NCBI GenBank assembly: GCA_961205875.1 | Contig: OY540817.1 | Span: 13,117,001 to 13,181,000, forward strand | From: Sialis fuliginosa | Lineage: Eukaryota; Arthropoda; Insecta; Megaloptera; Sialidae | Direction of reading: 5' to 3' | DNA: 64,000 nucleotides | Shown: positions 49,701 to 61,364 of the stretch, one piece after another | How the letters are laid out: each line of letters starts with the position of its first letter | Numbering within the stretch: the first letter of the stretch is position 1 | Position numbers and translations under genes: made by a program | Notes under the pieces: generated by a model | Told to the model about the DNA's origin: nothing | Seen by the model: the letters and a program-made list of their open reading frames with translations, nothing else | The model's database searches: none

Positions 49701-52700
49701 GCTTTCCTTCCTCTTGTAACTTCAACACGGCGCCACTGATGGCCGTTCTAAATGGAGAATCTATAAAACGCAATTTTAATTATGTAATTAAAACTTATAA
49801 CAACAGATCAACACATTTCTGAATGTGAATTTTAAAGCATATTTTATGTGGCCTCATTGTTTAAAACGATATATTTTTAATTATATGAAAAAGATAATAA
49901 ATTTTATATTTAAAGATGAATATAATATTCTATAATAGAACATTTAAATAATATTGGGACAATTTTTAGTATGTATAACTAAACAGAAACTCGTTTCCTG
50001 CGAGAAAACGTCTAAAAAATAAATATTAAGGTCTTTATATACTACTTCATCATTCTACAATGAACATTGCGTGAAGATAACGGAGAAGCAAGTAATATTC
50101 TGGAATTATGTTATGTAATTAAAAGCAACTTAATTAATCTTTAATTTCAAGTAAAACCAATTAAATAATATATTCACATTTTCAAGATATAGAGCTGCAG
50201 CTAAAACAGTAAAAGTCGCTTAAACCGGCAATATAAAGGTAACTTTTGTCCCATAATAATTGAATTGATATTTGAACAAAAATTATCCTAAATTACTGTC
50301 AGAATATAATCAAAAAATAACAATACGTGATTTTTATGTGAAAATCGCATACTTTGAAAACAACATTTTGTTATGCTTCGACGCAGTAAGTTTTGATAAT
50401 TTATGTCCAAACTATCCAGAGCTAATTTACTACCAATTTTTAAGGGGAAGAAAAATTTATCTGGATCTTGTTGGTAAGTCAAAAATATATGTTTGAGCTG
50501 CAGCTAAAATCGGGATTATTTATAGTGAATTATTATTCACAAAATACTTACTAGGAGGCATTGCAATACCATATCCTTTAGAATCTAGCATTCCACCGAT
50601 TTGAGTCAGTTCGCAATTTCTTTCAATAACGTATTCGATTGAAGTCGACTCCATTAAGAAAGCGTAGCTGCCTTTTCCTTTTACAACGCGTTCCACGCCT
50701 TCGCCATTGCTTGAGGTGAAGACACTAGGTCTAGCTGATTCCATAAAAGACCACATTCTTTGGTAGGTTGTAAAATTTGAGTCCTAAATAAGGATGAAAA
50801 AAGATGTCAGTTTATACAGAGTTGAACATTAGCAAACAAATGTCTTTATAAAGAAATAATAAACATTTATTCAATTATAAAACTTACTCTGAAGAATGCA
50901 GCCGTAGAACCTCCCCTCAGGGCACCATATTTGATCTTAGTTTGCTTTGCAAGATCCTCAGCACTTTCTATTGGCGAGTCCATTCGTTCAACCGTGAGAA
51001 AGGCAGCTAAGTTAGCTGTGTATGAAGATATCATTATAAGCGTGAAGAACCACCACATTCCGGCGACCATTCGCGTAGATACAGCCCTGCAATTGTCAAA
51101 TAAACAAAAATACTTTTAATTTGTTGCTAACGATCCACAGAAAATTATGTTATAAATCAATTTTCATGCATACTTACTACGAGTAAGTATTTGGGTACAA
51201 AATTTAATTTTGCAGCAAGGTTTTTTTGTTTAGTACAAAATATATAAAATTTGAATTTATTTTTATTAATTTATATTTCTTTTCTTATTATTTTTAAGTT
51301 CAAATATTCTCCAATATCTACTTTAATTTATGTATAAAAAATCTTTTTTTTTTTAATTTGATATTTACACCATGCCTAAACATTTGTTAACTTCTGTGTG
51401 TGTGTATGTTTTTAACCTCAGTCAATATTTTCTCACACATAGCGATTGGCATGTTTGGATATTATTGAAGTATTTTAAAATTAAAAATTGCACTTAAAAG
51501 CCAATAATAATTAAAGAAATTTGCCTAGACATAACGTCTGATTTCTTCACAAAACATTTGTCGTGTTGTGTAGTTCAATCAGATTAGCATGAATATAACT
51601 GAAATCGGGAACTAATTCGGACCAAAATGATTTTTGGTGGAAACGTTCTACTAGTATCCCTGATCATTCCACAAAAAGTCCGAGCCAATCCGAGTTGTGC
51701 TACCGCCACCATCTTGAAAAATAACGGACGAGTTACATTTTCCATTGTTTTTCATGTTTTTTTTTCTGAAACCGTTGATTTTACGAATACGGTTCAAAGG
51801 ACTTTTTTTGTAGAACATAAAATTTTAACAAAAAAAAAAAAAATTTACTTGTGGGAATATATCTTGTTGTGTGGGGGTAAGAATATTAACCCTCTTTTTG
51901 TTACTATTGTATTAATCTTGATGTTTTTGGTCTTATTATATGCACAAATATATGATATTTTATAAAGTTTCTTTATAAAATTATCGTAATAGCATCGAGA
52001 GATAGTAAAATTGAAAAAATGCGAAAAAAATATTTTCTCCGTTTTCTATGATTTAAAAAAATCGGTGCTTCTTGTGTTACTATTAAATCGATATTAACGA
52101 CCTTGCATTTATTTTAAAAAAAATTTTATGCTCTACAAAAAGAGTCCTTTGAACCGTATTACGATTTCAGAGAAATACGCGAAAAACTATGAAAAAATCT
52201 AACCCGTCCGCCATTTTTCAAAATGGCGGCGGAAGCACAAGTCGGATCAACTCGAACTTTTTGTGGGATTATCACTAGCAGAACGTTCTGATTGGACTAG
52301 TGTGGAGGACGTTTAAAATTTCGAGAATAGTGTTTTGTTTTTTGATCAAATGATATGATTTCTACGGTGATATTTATTTTTGTTTTTGTTTTAATCAGAT
52401 ATGAGACTTACTTCGGCGCAATGTCTGAACCTTGCTGCATGAGTGACCCGATCGTGAACCAGAGTGAGTTCAGAAGGCTGAACTGGTTCTCGAGCACGTC
52501 TGGCTCCTCAACACAAGGATGGGGGTTGTCCCACTCGTATGGGCTGAACCTGTAACAGCAGCACACAAAACACTTACTTGGGCAAGAAGTCGCAGCCCTG
52601 TTGCATCAGCGACCCGATGGCGAACCACATGCAGTTGAGCAGCGTGAACTGGTTCTCCAAGTGGTCCGGGTTCGGATTGCACGGATGCGGGTTTTGCCAC

Positions 52701-55700
52701 TCGTATGGCGTGAATCTGTGCTCGGCACACATATACACATCATTTTATATGCTTCCAAAATAATTAAAATAAAATAAAACACTCTTGTCGGAAACAATAC
52801 TTATGTTCGACGAATCTGTTTATTATCAATTTATACAGCTAAGGAAATGGATTGTCCTCGACAGATTTTAAAAATGAAACGCTAAATAAAGTGTGCATTG
52901 CGTGTGTAGATGTATAAGAGAAAAATGGATGAATTGCACATGCGTACAAGTCACTTTACGTCGGTTATGCGTGTTATAGAAATGAGTAAATGTATAGAGA
53001 AAGATGTATGAATGTATACAAGTTTATCGGTGTTTTGTATACAACAAAATAAGCTTCACTTCAACCGTGCGGTTATGTGGGTAAGGCACAAACAACTCTT
53101 TTTTAATGAATGACATATAATTGTAAATAAATAATAATGATACGGATTATATAAGTAATATTTATTCATTCATAAGCGTTTATATGAACAGTACTGTTTA
53201 AAGACCGCCCCTCCCCCTGGCGCGTGTTATTTTGAGTTTTATAACTTTTTTGTCTGATTTATTAGATTGAATAGAATATAATAGCCACATAATTATTATC
53301 TTAACTATCATAATTCAGATATATGATCAGTTTTTTAGATATATTATAGTTACTGAAAAAAATACTCTAAGTGATTAATAATATTATATTCCTTTAAACA
53401 TATAGAAAAACTATACCGGGTGCTCCATTTTAATTTCCTCAGTCCAATATCTTGAAAACTGAGCAAGAAGGTACAAAATGTTTTAGAGAAAAGCTGTGCG
53501 TTTCGAGAGGGACATTTATTATTGCTATGGGTTTTTATGGGGCAACATTTTTTTCAAATGGTAACCTGTATTTTTTTATTGTAGACTTTTGTAGGAAACA
53601 TTTCTTTTACAATTTTAGGGCTTAAATCTAAAAAGTGATTGATATTAAATAATTTTAAATCAAATAAAATTAACTTTAATAAAAAATGTTTTATAATTTC
53701 TATTAATTTTGCTTAATATTGTAAAACGATATTTTCTAAAAAAAAAATTCGGGTCAAAGCTGCTAATTTTTTTTCGTAAATTACGAATCTGCAATACAAA
53801 AATATAGATATCCCATAAAAACCCATAGCAATAATAAATGTCCCCCTCGAAATGCTAAAACTTTGATCTTAAACACTTTTCTCCATCTTACATAGTTTTC
53901 GAGATATTGATCTGGGAAAATTAAAATTATAACACCTGGTATTTATATTCCAATCAATTTACATAAAATATTTTATATATTTTACCTTGCAAGAATAAAA
54001 AGCAGTACCGATACTCCCAGATATGCTGTAGCCATGTAAATCCAAACATCCAGAGACAAAGGAGACAGGAAGGAGAACAGATTAGGTGGCTGCTTAATCG
54101 GCTTGCGGTATAATATACTGATCCCGAGGTTCATGAACGGCATCGTGAAGTCCACAGCTTGTTCACGGTCGTAAGTAATTGTCAGATCGGCTATTGCCAG
54201 GTCGGCTTTTTGGTCTAGTAATTCTTTCATCATACCTTGAAGAAAAGTACTTTCTTAAAATCATTTCTAATTTTAAAAATTTAAATAATATAAGCAGATA
54301 TGAAATAAAAATATAAATAGAAAAAAAGTTTACTTTTGTTATTTAATAAACCCTTTCAACCTAAAGTTGCAGTGAGTATTATTACCTATGGTTTATGTTC
54401 TACCCATTATTCCGGAATATAAAAAATATAAGATTTTTTATAAAAATCAATATAAAAAATTTTATACGTTGATAAAAATTATTTTATGAATTATATCACG
54501 AAAATGAAATATAATTTAATATATTGCTCACCATCCCATTCTTTAGTTTCTCTGTTGAGAGAACCATATCTTCCATCAGGAGCTAATCGTATAGTGTAAT
54601 TAAATCCTAACACCTTTGATATTTCATGTATCAAATCAATTGCATATCCTTCAAATTGATCGTTCCCACTTAATTTTTCACTTGAGTCCTTCCTCATACA
54701 ATAAGGAGAGCTCTGAAAAAATACATATGAGACATTCCACATCAATAGATCCAATAAGATTTTCGTTATTAATTTTTGATTAACTCTTAACTTAAAAAAT
54801 CTTTACATATTTTTCTTTTCATGTCAAATATTTTTTGAGGTATGAATTTGCAATTTTCTAAATATGAAAAATTAGAACTAAAGTCGATTAGTATTAATAA
54901 TTTTTTTCGGCAATTATTTCTTTTTTTATTGCGTTTAAACGCTTACCATGGAAAAAATGTTAAACAAAATAACATTTTAGTATGAATGACATTTTTGTCC
55001 TACGATTGAGTTTGAACTTAATTATTCCGTTATATCAATAAAAATCATTTAAATGTTTAATTTAATTAACAATTAATTCCCTATTAAATACAATCTAATA
55101 TTTATAAAAAAAAAAAAAATTCAAGTAAAATTTCGTATTATAACAATTCAAATATTCATTTACCAGAATTGTTGTAACCACAAACGTTTTGTTCTGTATT
55201 ATTTCAACAATTTGCGTGTAAGCTTCTCCATAAGTTCGGGTGAAGTTAACTCCCTCCGTCGAGTTCCATGTGCCGATCTTCTTTAATCCCTCTTTACTGA
55301 GTTCCACTACATCAAGCACGAAGTCACTTCTAAATCCTTGATGGTCGAACTTTATTACTCCTGTTAAACCACGCATTTCAACCTAACGAAAAAAAGAACG
55401 AAATGTCATCAATGTTTATTATATTACGATTAAACGATCTTTGCATCATTAAATTTTAAATAAATATATATAGTATAAATATTGCATTTTGTTGAGGATG
55501 GGGATATCTTAAAATATTTCAACATACAGGATGTCCCACGGGAAGGTGTTGAAACTAATCAGCTGTCATGTTCAAACGGATGCTGTTATTGAAAAACAAA
55601 AATAGCGTTGAAAAAAAGAAAGTCTTCAGTTTTTTATGGATATAAATAAAATTTAATAAAATTTGTGTGCATCAATTTATTTTATTGATGAAAAATATGC

Positions 55701-58700
55701 AAATATTATCGATAATTCTGTTAAAAATATACCCAAAAATGGAGTGATGTAACGCATTAGTTCAGATAAATAATGAATTATAATCTTTTTAGTGAGGTTA
55801 CACTCTTAACTTTATGTTTTCCGTATTTAATATGAAACCCATTTTTCCTCTTGAAAAGCAGCATTTTTCGAGAGTAAAAGTCATTTTTTTTATTTTGACG
55901 CGCACGTATTTGCTTCTTACCCCTCATCTTTTCTACGTAATTTTTTTTTTTATAACTGCATCCAATTGAAAATGACAGTTAGTTTCATCACCTTCCCGTG
56001 GGACAGCCTGTACATATTATTGTTTATTAAGAAGCATGTACATAAATAATTATTGCAAAATATTTAGTTAATTTTAAGATTTCGTCGTTTAATTAATTAT
56101 ATTCTTTAATATACTTAGTTAATTACTTCGTAAGTTTGTTATTTTTTTTAATTAAAAAGCCATTTTGTATGCATGATTTACCAAAAAACTAATCTTGATC
56201 TAAAAGTAATTTATTATCTGGTCATGTTTAATACTCTTCCTATAGAGTAGATTAAAGTCCTCACAAAGTAGCCAGAATCTATCACTTTGGAAAACTTCGT
56301 AAACATGATAGTGAATAAAGATTAAAGAGACAACATAACTTTTTGTTGTAAGGGAGGTTTAATTTTTATCGCTATCAGAACTAATACAGAATGTTATTTA
56401 GTTTCTTACATATATAGATGATTTATTAAATCAGTCAGATTTAATAAGTATTGATTAGGTTAGTGGTCATTGACCTTTTTGTTGACAAGAAGGCGATATA
56501 TAGAATTTTGAAATGTAAAGTGGGCCATTAATGTATATATTTATCTATCCCATATTTGCTTGTTTTTGAGTTTATTGGAAAAATTGCTCCGATTCTCAAT
56601 GATATAGATTTAAAAGATCAATCACTAAAAAATTATCGATTTTTCTAAAATTTTTTCTAAAATTACTAAATGTTATTTTTATCCGAATTTCGTTTTTACC
56701 GAAACTATGTAGATAATGAAATTTATTTTCATGGAAATCAAAAGTATATATAATTTTTTAAAATTTAAAGTAAACTTTTAAAGATTAAAAATGTACTTAC
56801 AATTTTCATATAATTTATTAAACTGTATCCATGAGGCCAGGTATCAGAAGCATCACAGCTAAGGGGTTTAATATCAATTTGTTGACTGGTGTCTAAATCA
56901 TGTAGAGCTTTAGCAAACAGATGTACAGCGTCATACATTAGTGCAGTTTCAGCCTAAAATATACAATAGTTCTTATATTATATTCATTAGATTAAAAATG
57001 TAGTATTCAAAATGAATCTAATTTCGATAGTTAATTTTTAACACAAGCGCTTTTATTAACGTCTATACTTTATAATATTTTCTATATTTCGAGCACTGGT
57101 ATAACACAATCCAAATAATATTGAACAATTTATGCGAATAATTAATGCCAATAAAATTATAATCATAATATTCTTACCTTGATAAACGTAATGTTATCCT
57201 AAATTTTCAGCAAAACAAAAAATATAAATGATGAATAGAACCAATCAAATCTGATTACATTCAAAGGCAATGAATATAATGATATCTACTAGTATATACA
57301 TATGTAGGGATAATGAATTTTACAAATTAAAATAAACATGCAATACGCCATGAGAAGCAAAATTTGCCACAGTTAATTTTATCAACGTTAAAACTTTTGC
57401 TGGAAATATATATTGAGCTGATAGATAAATTCGTTCGTTTTTTGGTTACCTAATATAGATATTGACTATATAATAAGATTTGATTAAATTGAACTTATAT
57501 AGATTATATCGTTATATTGGTGAAATTTTCGTCACACATTTCATGGACACTTTCAGGATTAATTTTACACGTCCACAAATTTTGAAATTGAGTGCTTTTC
57601 TTTCTATATATCATTTTAATCCGACTTATAAAATATTTCATTTTAAATATATTGCTAAAAAAGTTCGTATTTGTTATGTCTGAAAATTAAAAGACAATAT
57701 TGATGCCTGGCTTATATTCAAAATAAAGTAATGAAAAGTTCCGAATAAATTTATTTGTTGCTTGTTTTTTATTAAACAAGAGAAAAAGTATTTTTCAACC
57801 GAACCTTGTATTTTACATTAAACCAAATTTATAGATCAACCCAATATATTGTTGCTTGTAATTTATTTTATATACAGAAAATACTTTAAATTATCGTCTC
57901 ACCCTTGTACTTGTGATCCCTAAATCTAGTTTTCTGCCAGTCCTTGCTTCGCCATGAATCCATTCCCTGACAACTTTCTGCAATTCCGGTTTCTCCGGAT
58001 CGACCAATCGAAAAGCAGTTATATTTGTACCACCATACTTAAACTCTTCTAGATCTACGCTGTGCAGATCCTAAAAATGATAAGGAAATCCTTATTGCCT
58101 TTGGTAAAATACTTACGCCTTTAAAGATATCTAAGATAAAGTTTTTGCAGTGTTACTTTACTTTTATGACTTTTTAAAGACCGCAATCATTTTAAAATCA
58201 ACTTTGCTAAAATTTTTATACTAATTATTCGTTGCGGTTGAGTTTTAATTCAAAACTTTAAGATTAGCTGTCATATAACTTCTTCTAAAACGTTTTTTTT
58301 ATATTCTGAATAGTATTTTAGGCTTCACACGAAAAATGAAAATTGTTTTAAAATTCTACAAAACTGAATTAAAGTTTTTTGAGAAGAGACCGGCTTAGGT
58401 AAATATTTAACAGACAAGACTATCTTTTATAAAAAGTCAAGATTTGTAAATACACGGAAAAAATGTGTTACAGAAATATGTAAATAAAAATTATAATTAT
58501 GTTCCACTTAAATCAAATATTTATAAAAAAATCAGTGCTGCGATGTGTAAACATGTGCTCCGGATTTGTTTTTCACATTAAAATGATCAGTGATAAATGT
58601 ACTATTTAAATCTGAAAACCGATTTTATGTAGTTTATGCCGTTATTGAGATAATGCAAGTTGAAAGTAAAATTTATGCGTGGCGTTGCTCGCATTTTATA

Positions 58701-59188
58701 TTAAAAAAAAAAACGTCTGCAGCGCCTAAGATAGCTAGATTCTCAGACTTTTATATAGAATTAATTTAATCCTACAAAACATACGTAATTTTGATCTATC
58801 TCTTATAGGGAATTTATATTGCAAATCATTTTCTTGTCTCAGATAAAAAAATAAATTAAATAAAATTGTAAAAAAAAATTATGTAACTGATATTGATATC
58901 TTGTAGTCATTTGAGTCAGTCTCTTTTCAGTTTTTTGTGAAGCATTGCATTGAAATATATTTAAATGGAGATTTTAAACGTAAAAAAATGAAACTGTAAT
59001 TTTTTGTAATACTGAAAATAATAAAGAAAAGTAAAAGAATATATACCAATGAGGTAATCAAGTAGCTGTGATAATCACTCATCATCCCAATCTGTTGAGC
59101 TTGTTTAAGAACATCGTAAATTCGTTCTGTTGAACAATCCAAAACAATATGCGACTCCGCTGAATTTTTTATCTGCTTCAGAAGTGGC
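46531..59188 (-). CDS. Kainate-type ionotropic glutamate receptor (receptor B), 5' exons missing
   Basis: A conserved glutamate-gated channel subunit. Exons in coding order: 59047-59188, 57903-58070, 57178-57198 (microexon), 56801-56953, 55164-55382, 54532-54712, 53986-54235, then either 52578-52715 or 52412-52549, 50888-51086, 50552-50783, 49645-49760, 49403-49558, 46531-46725. All junctions have GT/AG sites and consistent phase, giving 722 residues plus stop. The first visible exon begins mid amino-terminal domain ([10 protein letters not shown]). The signal peptide and first domain exons are not found up to 64000, so that intron exceeds 4.8 kb. S1 contains [14 protein letters not shown] with the ligand Arg, M1 follows [10 protein letters not shown]3 has [14 protein letters not shown]2 has GGSTAAFF and [10 protein letters not shown] with the ligand Glu, and M4 lies in the exon 49403-49558. 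Coding DNA is visibly GC-richer than in receptor A. Shared exons of 199 and 116 bp show common descent with receptor A. Confidence 0.93.
46913..47222. repeat. Weak inverted-repeat element
   Basis: TGGTAGTTCTCGTGC near 46915 has an inverted partner GGCACGAGAATTACC near 47205. The element is about 310 bp, in the last intron of receptor B. The interior pairs poorly. Confidence 0.35.
49403..49558 (-). CDS. Receptor B M4 exon, with read-through alternative
   Basis: Encodes [20 protein letters not shown] and the M4 membrane segment ([20 protein letters not shown]), then [18 protein letters not shown] donor follows at 49402. If the donor is not used, the frame continues for VSSILNDT and stops at 49376-49378, giving a short tail. 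Splicing to 46531-46725 gives the family-like tail, so that is the preferred form. Confidence 0.85.
51612..52314. mobile_element. Long-arm fold-back MITE in the receptor B pore intron
   Basis: Arms of about 200 bp pair: AACGTTCTACTAGT and CCACAAAAAGTCCGAG on the left match the complement of TCGAACTTTTTGTGG and CTAGCAGAACGTT on the right. Inner segments also pair (ACGGTTCAAAGGAC on both arms). It ends about 100 bp from the proximal pore exon. There is no coding potential. Confidence 0.75.
52412..52549 (-). CDS. Receptor B alternative pore exon b (IAP type)
   Basis: A 138-bp exon, entered in phase 2 and left in phase 2. It encodes [20 protein letters not shown] and a pore loop containing [21 protein letters not shown] occupies the Q/R position. 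Acceptor TTACAG, donor GTAAGT. It is the version most like the only pore exon of receptor A ([13 protein letters not shown]). Confidence 0.93.
52578..52715 (-). CDS. Receptor B alternative pore exon a (FLP type)
   Basis: A 138-bp exon with the same phases and length as exon b. It encodes [20 protein letters not shown] and a pore loop containing [20 protein letters not shown]. Acceptor GCACAG, donor GTAAGT. Only 28 nt separate its end from the start of exon b. Retention of those 28 nt would create an in-frame TAA immediately after the exon. The two exons are therefore alternatives, not consecutive. Confidence 0.93.
53413..53942. mobile_element. MITE with long inverted arms
   Basis: The ends ATACCGGGTG and (complement) ATACCAGGTG enclose arms of about 130 bp that pair, including GGACATTTATTATTGCTATG and its complement at 53822-53841. 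It lies in the receptor B intron upstream of the two pore exons. Confidence 0.75.
55525..56012. mobile_element. MITE with TACAGG-type ends, 488 bp
   Basis: The inverted ends are ACAGGATGTCCCACGGGAAG and (complement) ACAGGCTGTCCCACGGGAAG, extending further as GTGTTGAAACTAA/GTGATGAAACTAA. It lies in a receptor B intron and has no coding capacity. Confidence 0.8.
57178..57198 (-). CDS. Receptor B 21-nt microexon
   Basis: Acceptor AAATTTAG, seven codons (DNITFIK), donor GTAAGAAT. It is in phase 0 with exons 57903-58070 and 56801-56953. The resulting ...[19 protein letters not shown] matches receptor A, which reads [14 protein letters not shown] at the same place, so inclusion is supported by homology. 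Skipping would keep the frame and remove seven residues. Confidence 0.8.
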
Positions 59189-59310
59189 CTGCAATTGAAA
59201 ATACATAAATAATATTTACCGTAGAAATGTTATGTATTTACTCTTAAGAAGAAAATATAACAGTAAATACTGAGTTGTAAAATATATTTTTATTGATCAA
59301 CATTTCATTA

Positions 59311-59464
59311 TAGGGTACTGTCGCGCTGTTTTGAAAAAAAAACTCGCTCATTTTGACAGAATATGGATGATATTGGGTGCGTGTATACATAGTACGGGCA
59401 CCCACATCCTATTATAGGCGAAACTATGTATAAGGGTTCCTAGTTTTCTACGGAACCCTAAAAA
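59311..59464 (+). repeat. Short retroposon-like repeat with GGAACCCTAAAA tail
   Basis: It begins TAGGGTACTG and ends CTACGGAACCCTAAAA, an inverted-end arrangement (TAGGGT versus ACCCTA). The tail resembles that of the repeat at 43585-43920. Confidence 0.45.
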
Positions 59465-60013
59465 TCAAAAATAATAAAAAGACAATAATGTTAATATCTT
59501 TTTTTCATTAAACCTTTTTAAAACTGGTACATCTACTAAAACTAACGTTCATTATGTAGACATATGTATTAATGTGTACACTGCTACTTGTACGCACGCA
59601 CATGTAGCCGTATGTGTAAAAAACCATTCGACATAAGTGTTAAAAGCATACATCCCCACACACAGACAGTGCCGGGTTTAATCCACCAAAATTGTAGATA
59701 CTTTTTGTTCTCTATAAAATTACAAAGAAAATAAATAAAAAAATAACTCACTATGTTTATTTGTTAAGGAGATATGGTCAATCAATCATTTAGGTTTTGA
59801 TTTGTTAAATTACGACCTATAGAATGCTCACATATACTTATGATGCACGGAGACCCAATTTCACGACAACATATCTCATATCTATGTATATACCTATAAC
59901 ATAACTTATCAACTTATCTATATAGTTTAAACTGAGCTCATTTTATTCGTAATGTAGTCTAGTATAAATTAAGTTCTATAATTTTTTTTCATCAGAGTCG
60001 TTAAAAAATGTGT

Positions 60014-60220
60014 GAGATATTAACTATTCAACTTATTTGTTAATTTATCAATTTTAATTTTGTTAATAAGAGAGGAAGGGGGTCTCGACAGTCTTAGGGC
60101 ATTTGATAGTCTTAAAGTTAATGATGTAAGCTATATTTAAAAAAAAAGTTGGAGTCTGTAGAATCCGCCAAGCTGAGATATTAACTATTCAACTTATTTG
60201 TTAATTTATCAATTTTAATT
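60014..60220 (+). repeat. 46-bp perfect direct repeat
   Basis: The same 46-bp sequence, starting GAGATATTAACTATTCAACT, occurs at 60014-60059 and 60175-60220, offset by 161 bp. The spacer contains TTAAAAAAAAAGTTGG and is otherwise unrelated to the unit. Confidence 0.9.
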
Positions 60221-61350
60221 GACATTTTCGGTGATTTTTGAACATTTTTCTAGAGGGAGAGAGAGCGAAAAAATAAATCTCGCCCAAGGCACGAGACTTG
60301 CTAAGGTCGGTTCTGCTTACAGACGTCATCACCTTCACTATGATGCCTAAATCCTTACTCTGAGGGCGTCACACGTACACACATACACATCCACGCGCTT
60401 TATATAAACAGTCATATTGATCTAATTCATACTCATATCATCACACTCGCTCATTTAATATCTACCGTTCATCTGTCTCCCTCACACCATCCGTATATGC
60501 TCCTTTTCCTGTAGCCCTACAGCTATATTCTTCTTACAAAAAAAACTTCTTTGATACGGTTTTATTTGATTTTCCGCTGTTTCCGCGATAGATTCCGAGA
60601 AAACCTACCGGAATTTTAATATGCATAAAAGAAGTGTTTAATCTCAGTCCGAAAGGGTAAAATATATACCAGCTCTTTTGTTGGGAAAAGCAATAAATGT
60701 GAAGAGATATAGAGTGCCTTGTTTTCCGTATAATTGAGAGCGGTGATCTTTTGGGAGATGAGGGTAATTGTTCGTTTTGTTGATGTGATTAGTTTGATTG
60801 TTGGGAGCTATATTTTTTTGTTCGTGAGTAGCTTGTATACATTTGTATGTTTATAAACTTTGTTATTATGAATCGCGCCATGGACTATAGAATAAAAATA
60901 GGGTTTTATTGAGTGTTTACAGTCAGCAAAATTTCGAAGTAAGAGAATTTATGGATCGACATAATACTATTCTTGTTTGTGTCAAAGATTCTGTCATTCG
61001 GTTACTTTATTATACACGGTAACAACTTGAAAAATAATTAAGAGGTCAATATAGTGCTTTTAATAATTCGTTCAAGACATACACGAGTGTATGCCGTAAG
61101 GGTTTCGAAGTACGTACATCCACTTACAGGCGCATTTAGAAAAAAATATAAAAAGTGTCATGTTCTACTAATTGAGATCTACATTTCGACATCACACATG
61201 CCTATATATAAAAATCTATGACGCCCCTCCTTATTATTCCAAAATTTAAAATTATATTGTTGACTTTAATTATCGTTTGTAGTTCCACCAAAGCTTCGTT
61301 ACCAATTTTTTTCCAGATTTTTTGAGCCAGTAGTTACCGAGTGAGATGGA

Positions 61351-61364
61351 GGGGGGGGGGGGGG
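61351..61364 (+). repeat. G14 homopolymer
   Basis: A run of 14 G in AT-rich DNA. A shorter poly-G run occurs near 15085. Confidence 0.95.

Noticed and set aside
51627..51965. Plus-strand open frame of 112 codons
   Set aside because: Falls in one arm of the fold-back MITE in a receptor B intron.
52355..52797. Plus- and minus-strand open frames over the pore exons in other frames
   Set aside because: Shadows of the two alternative pore exons, which read correctly only in the receptor frame.
60270..60540. GC-richer segment considered as a missing receptor B exon
   Set aside because: The minus-strand translation does not match the expected amino-terminal domain and lacks paired splice sites.
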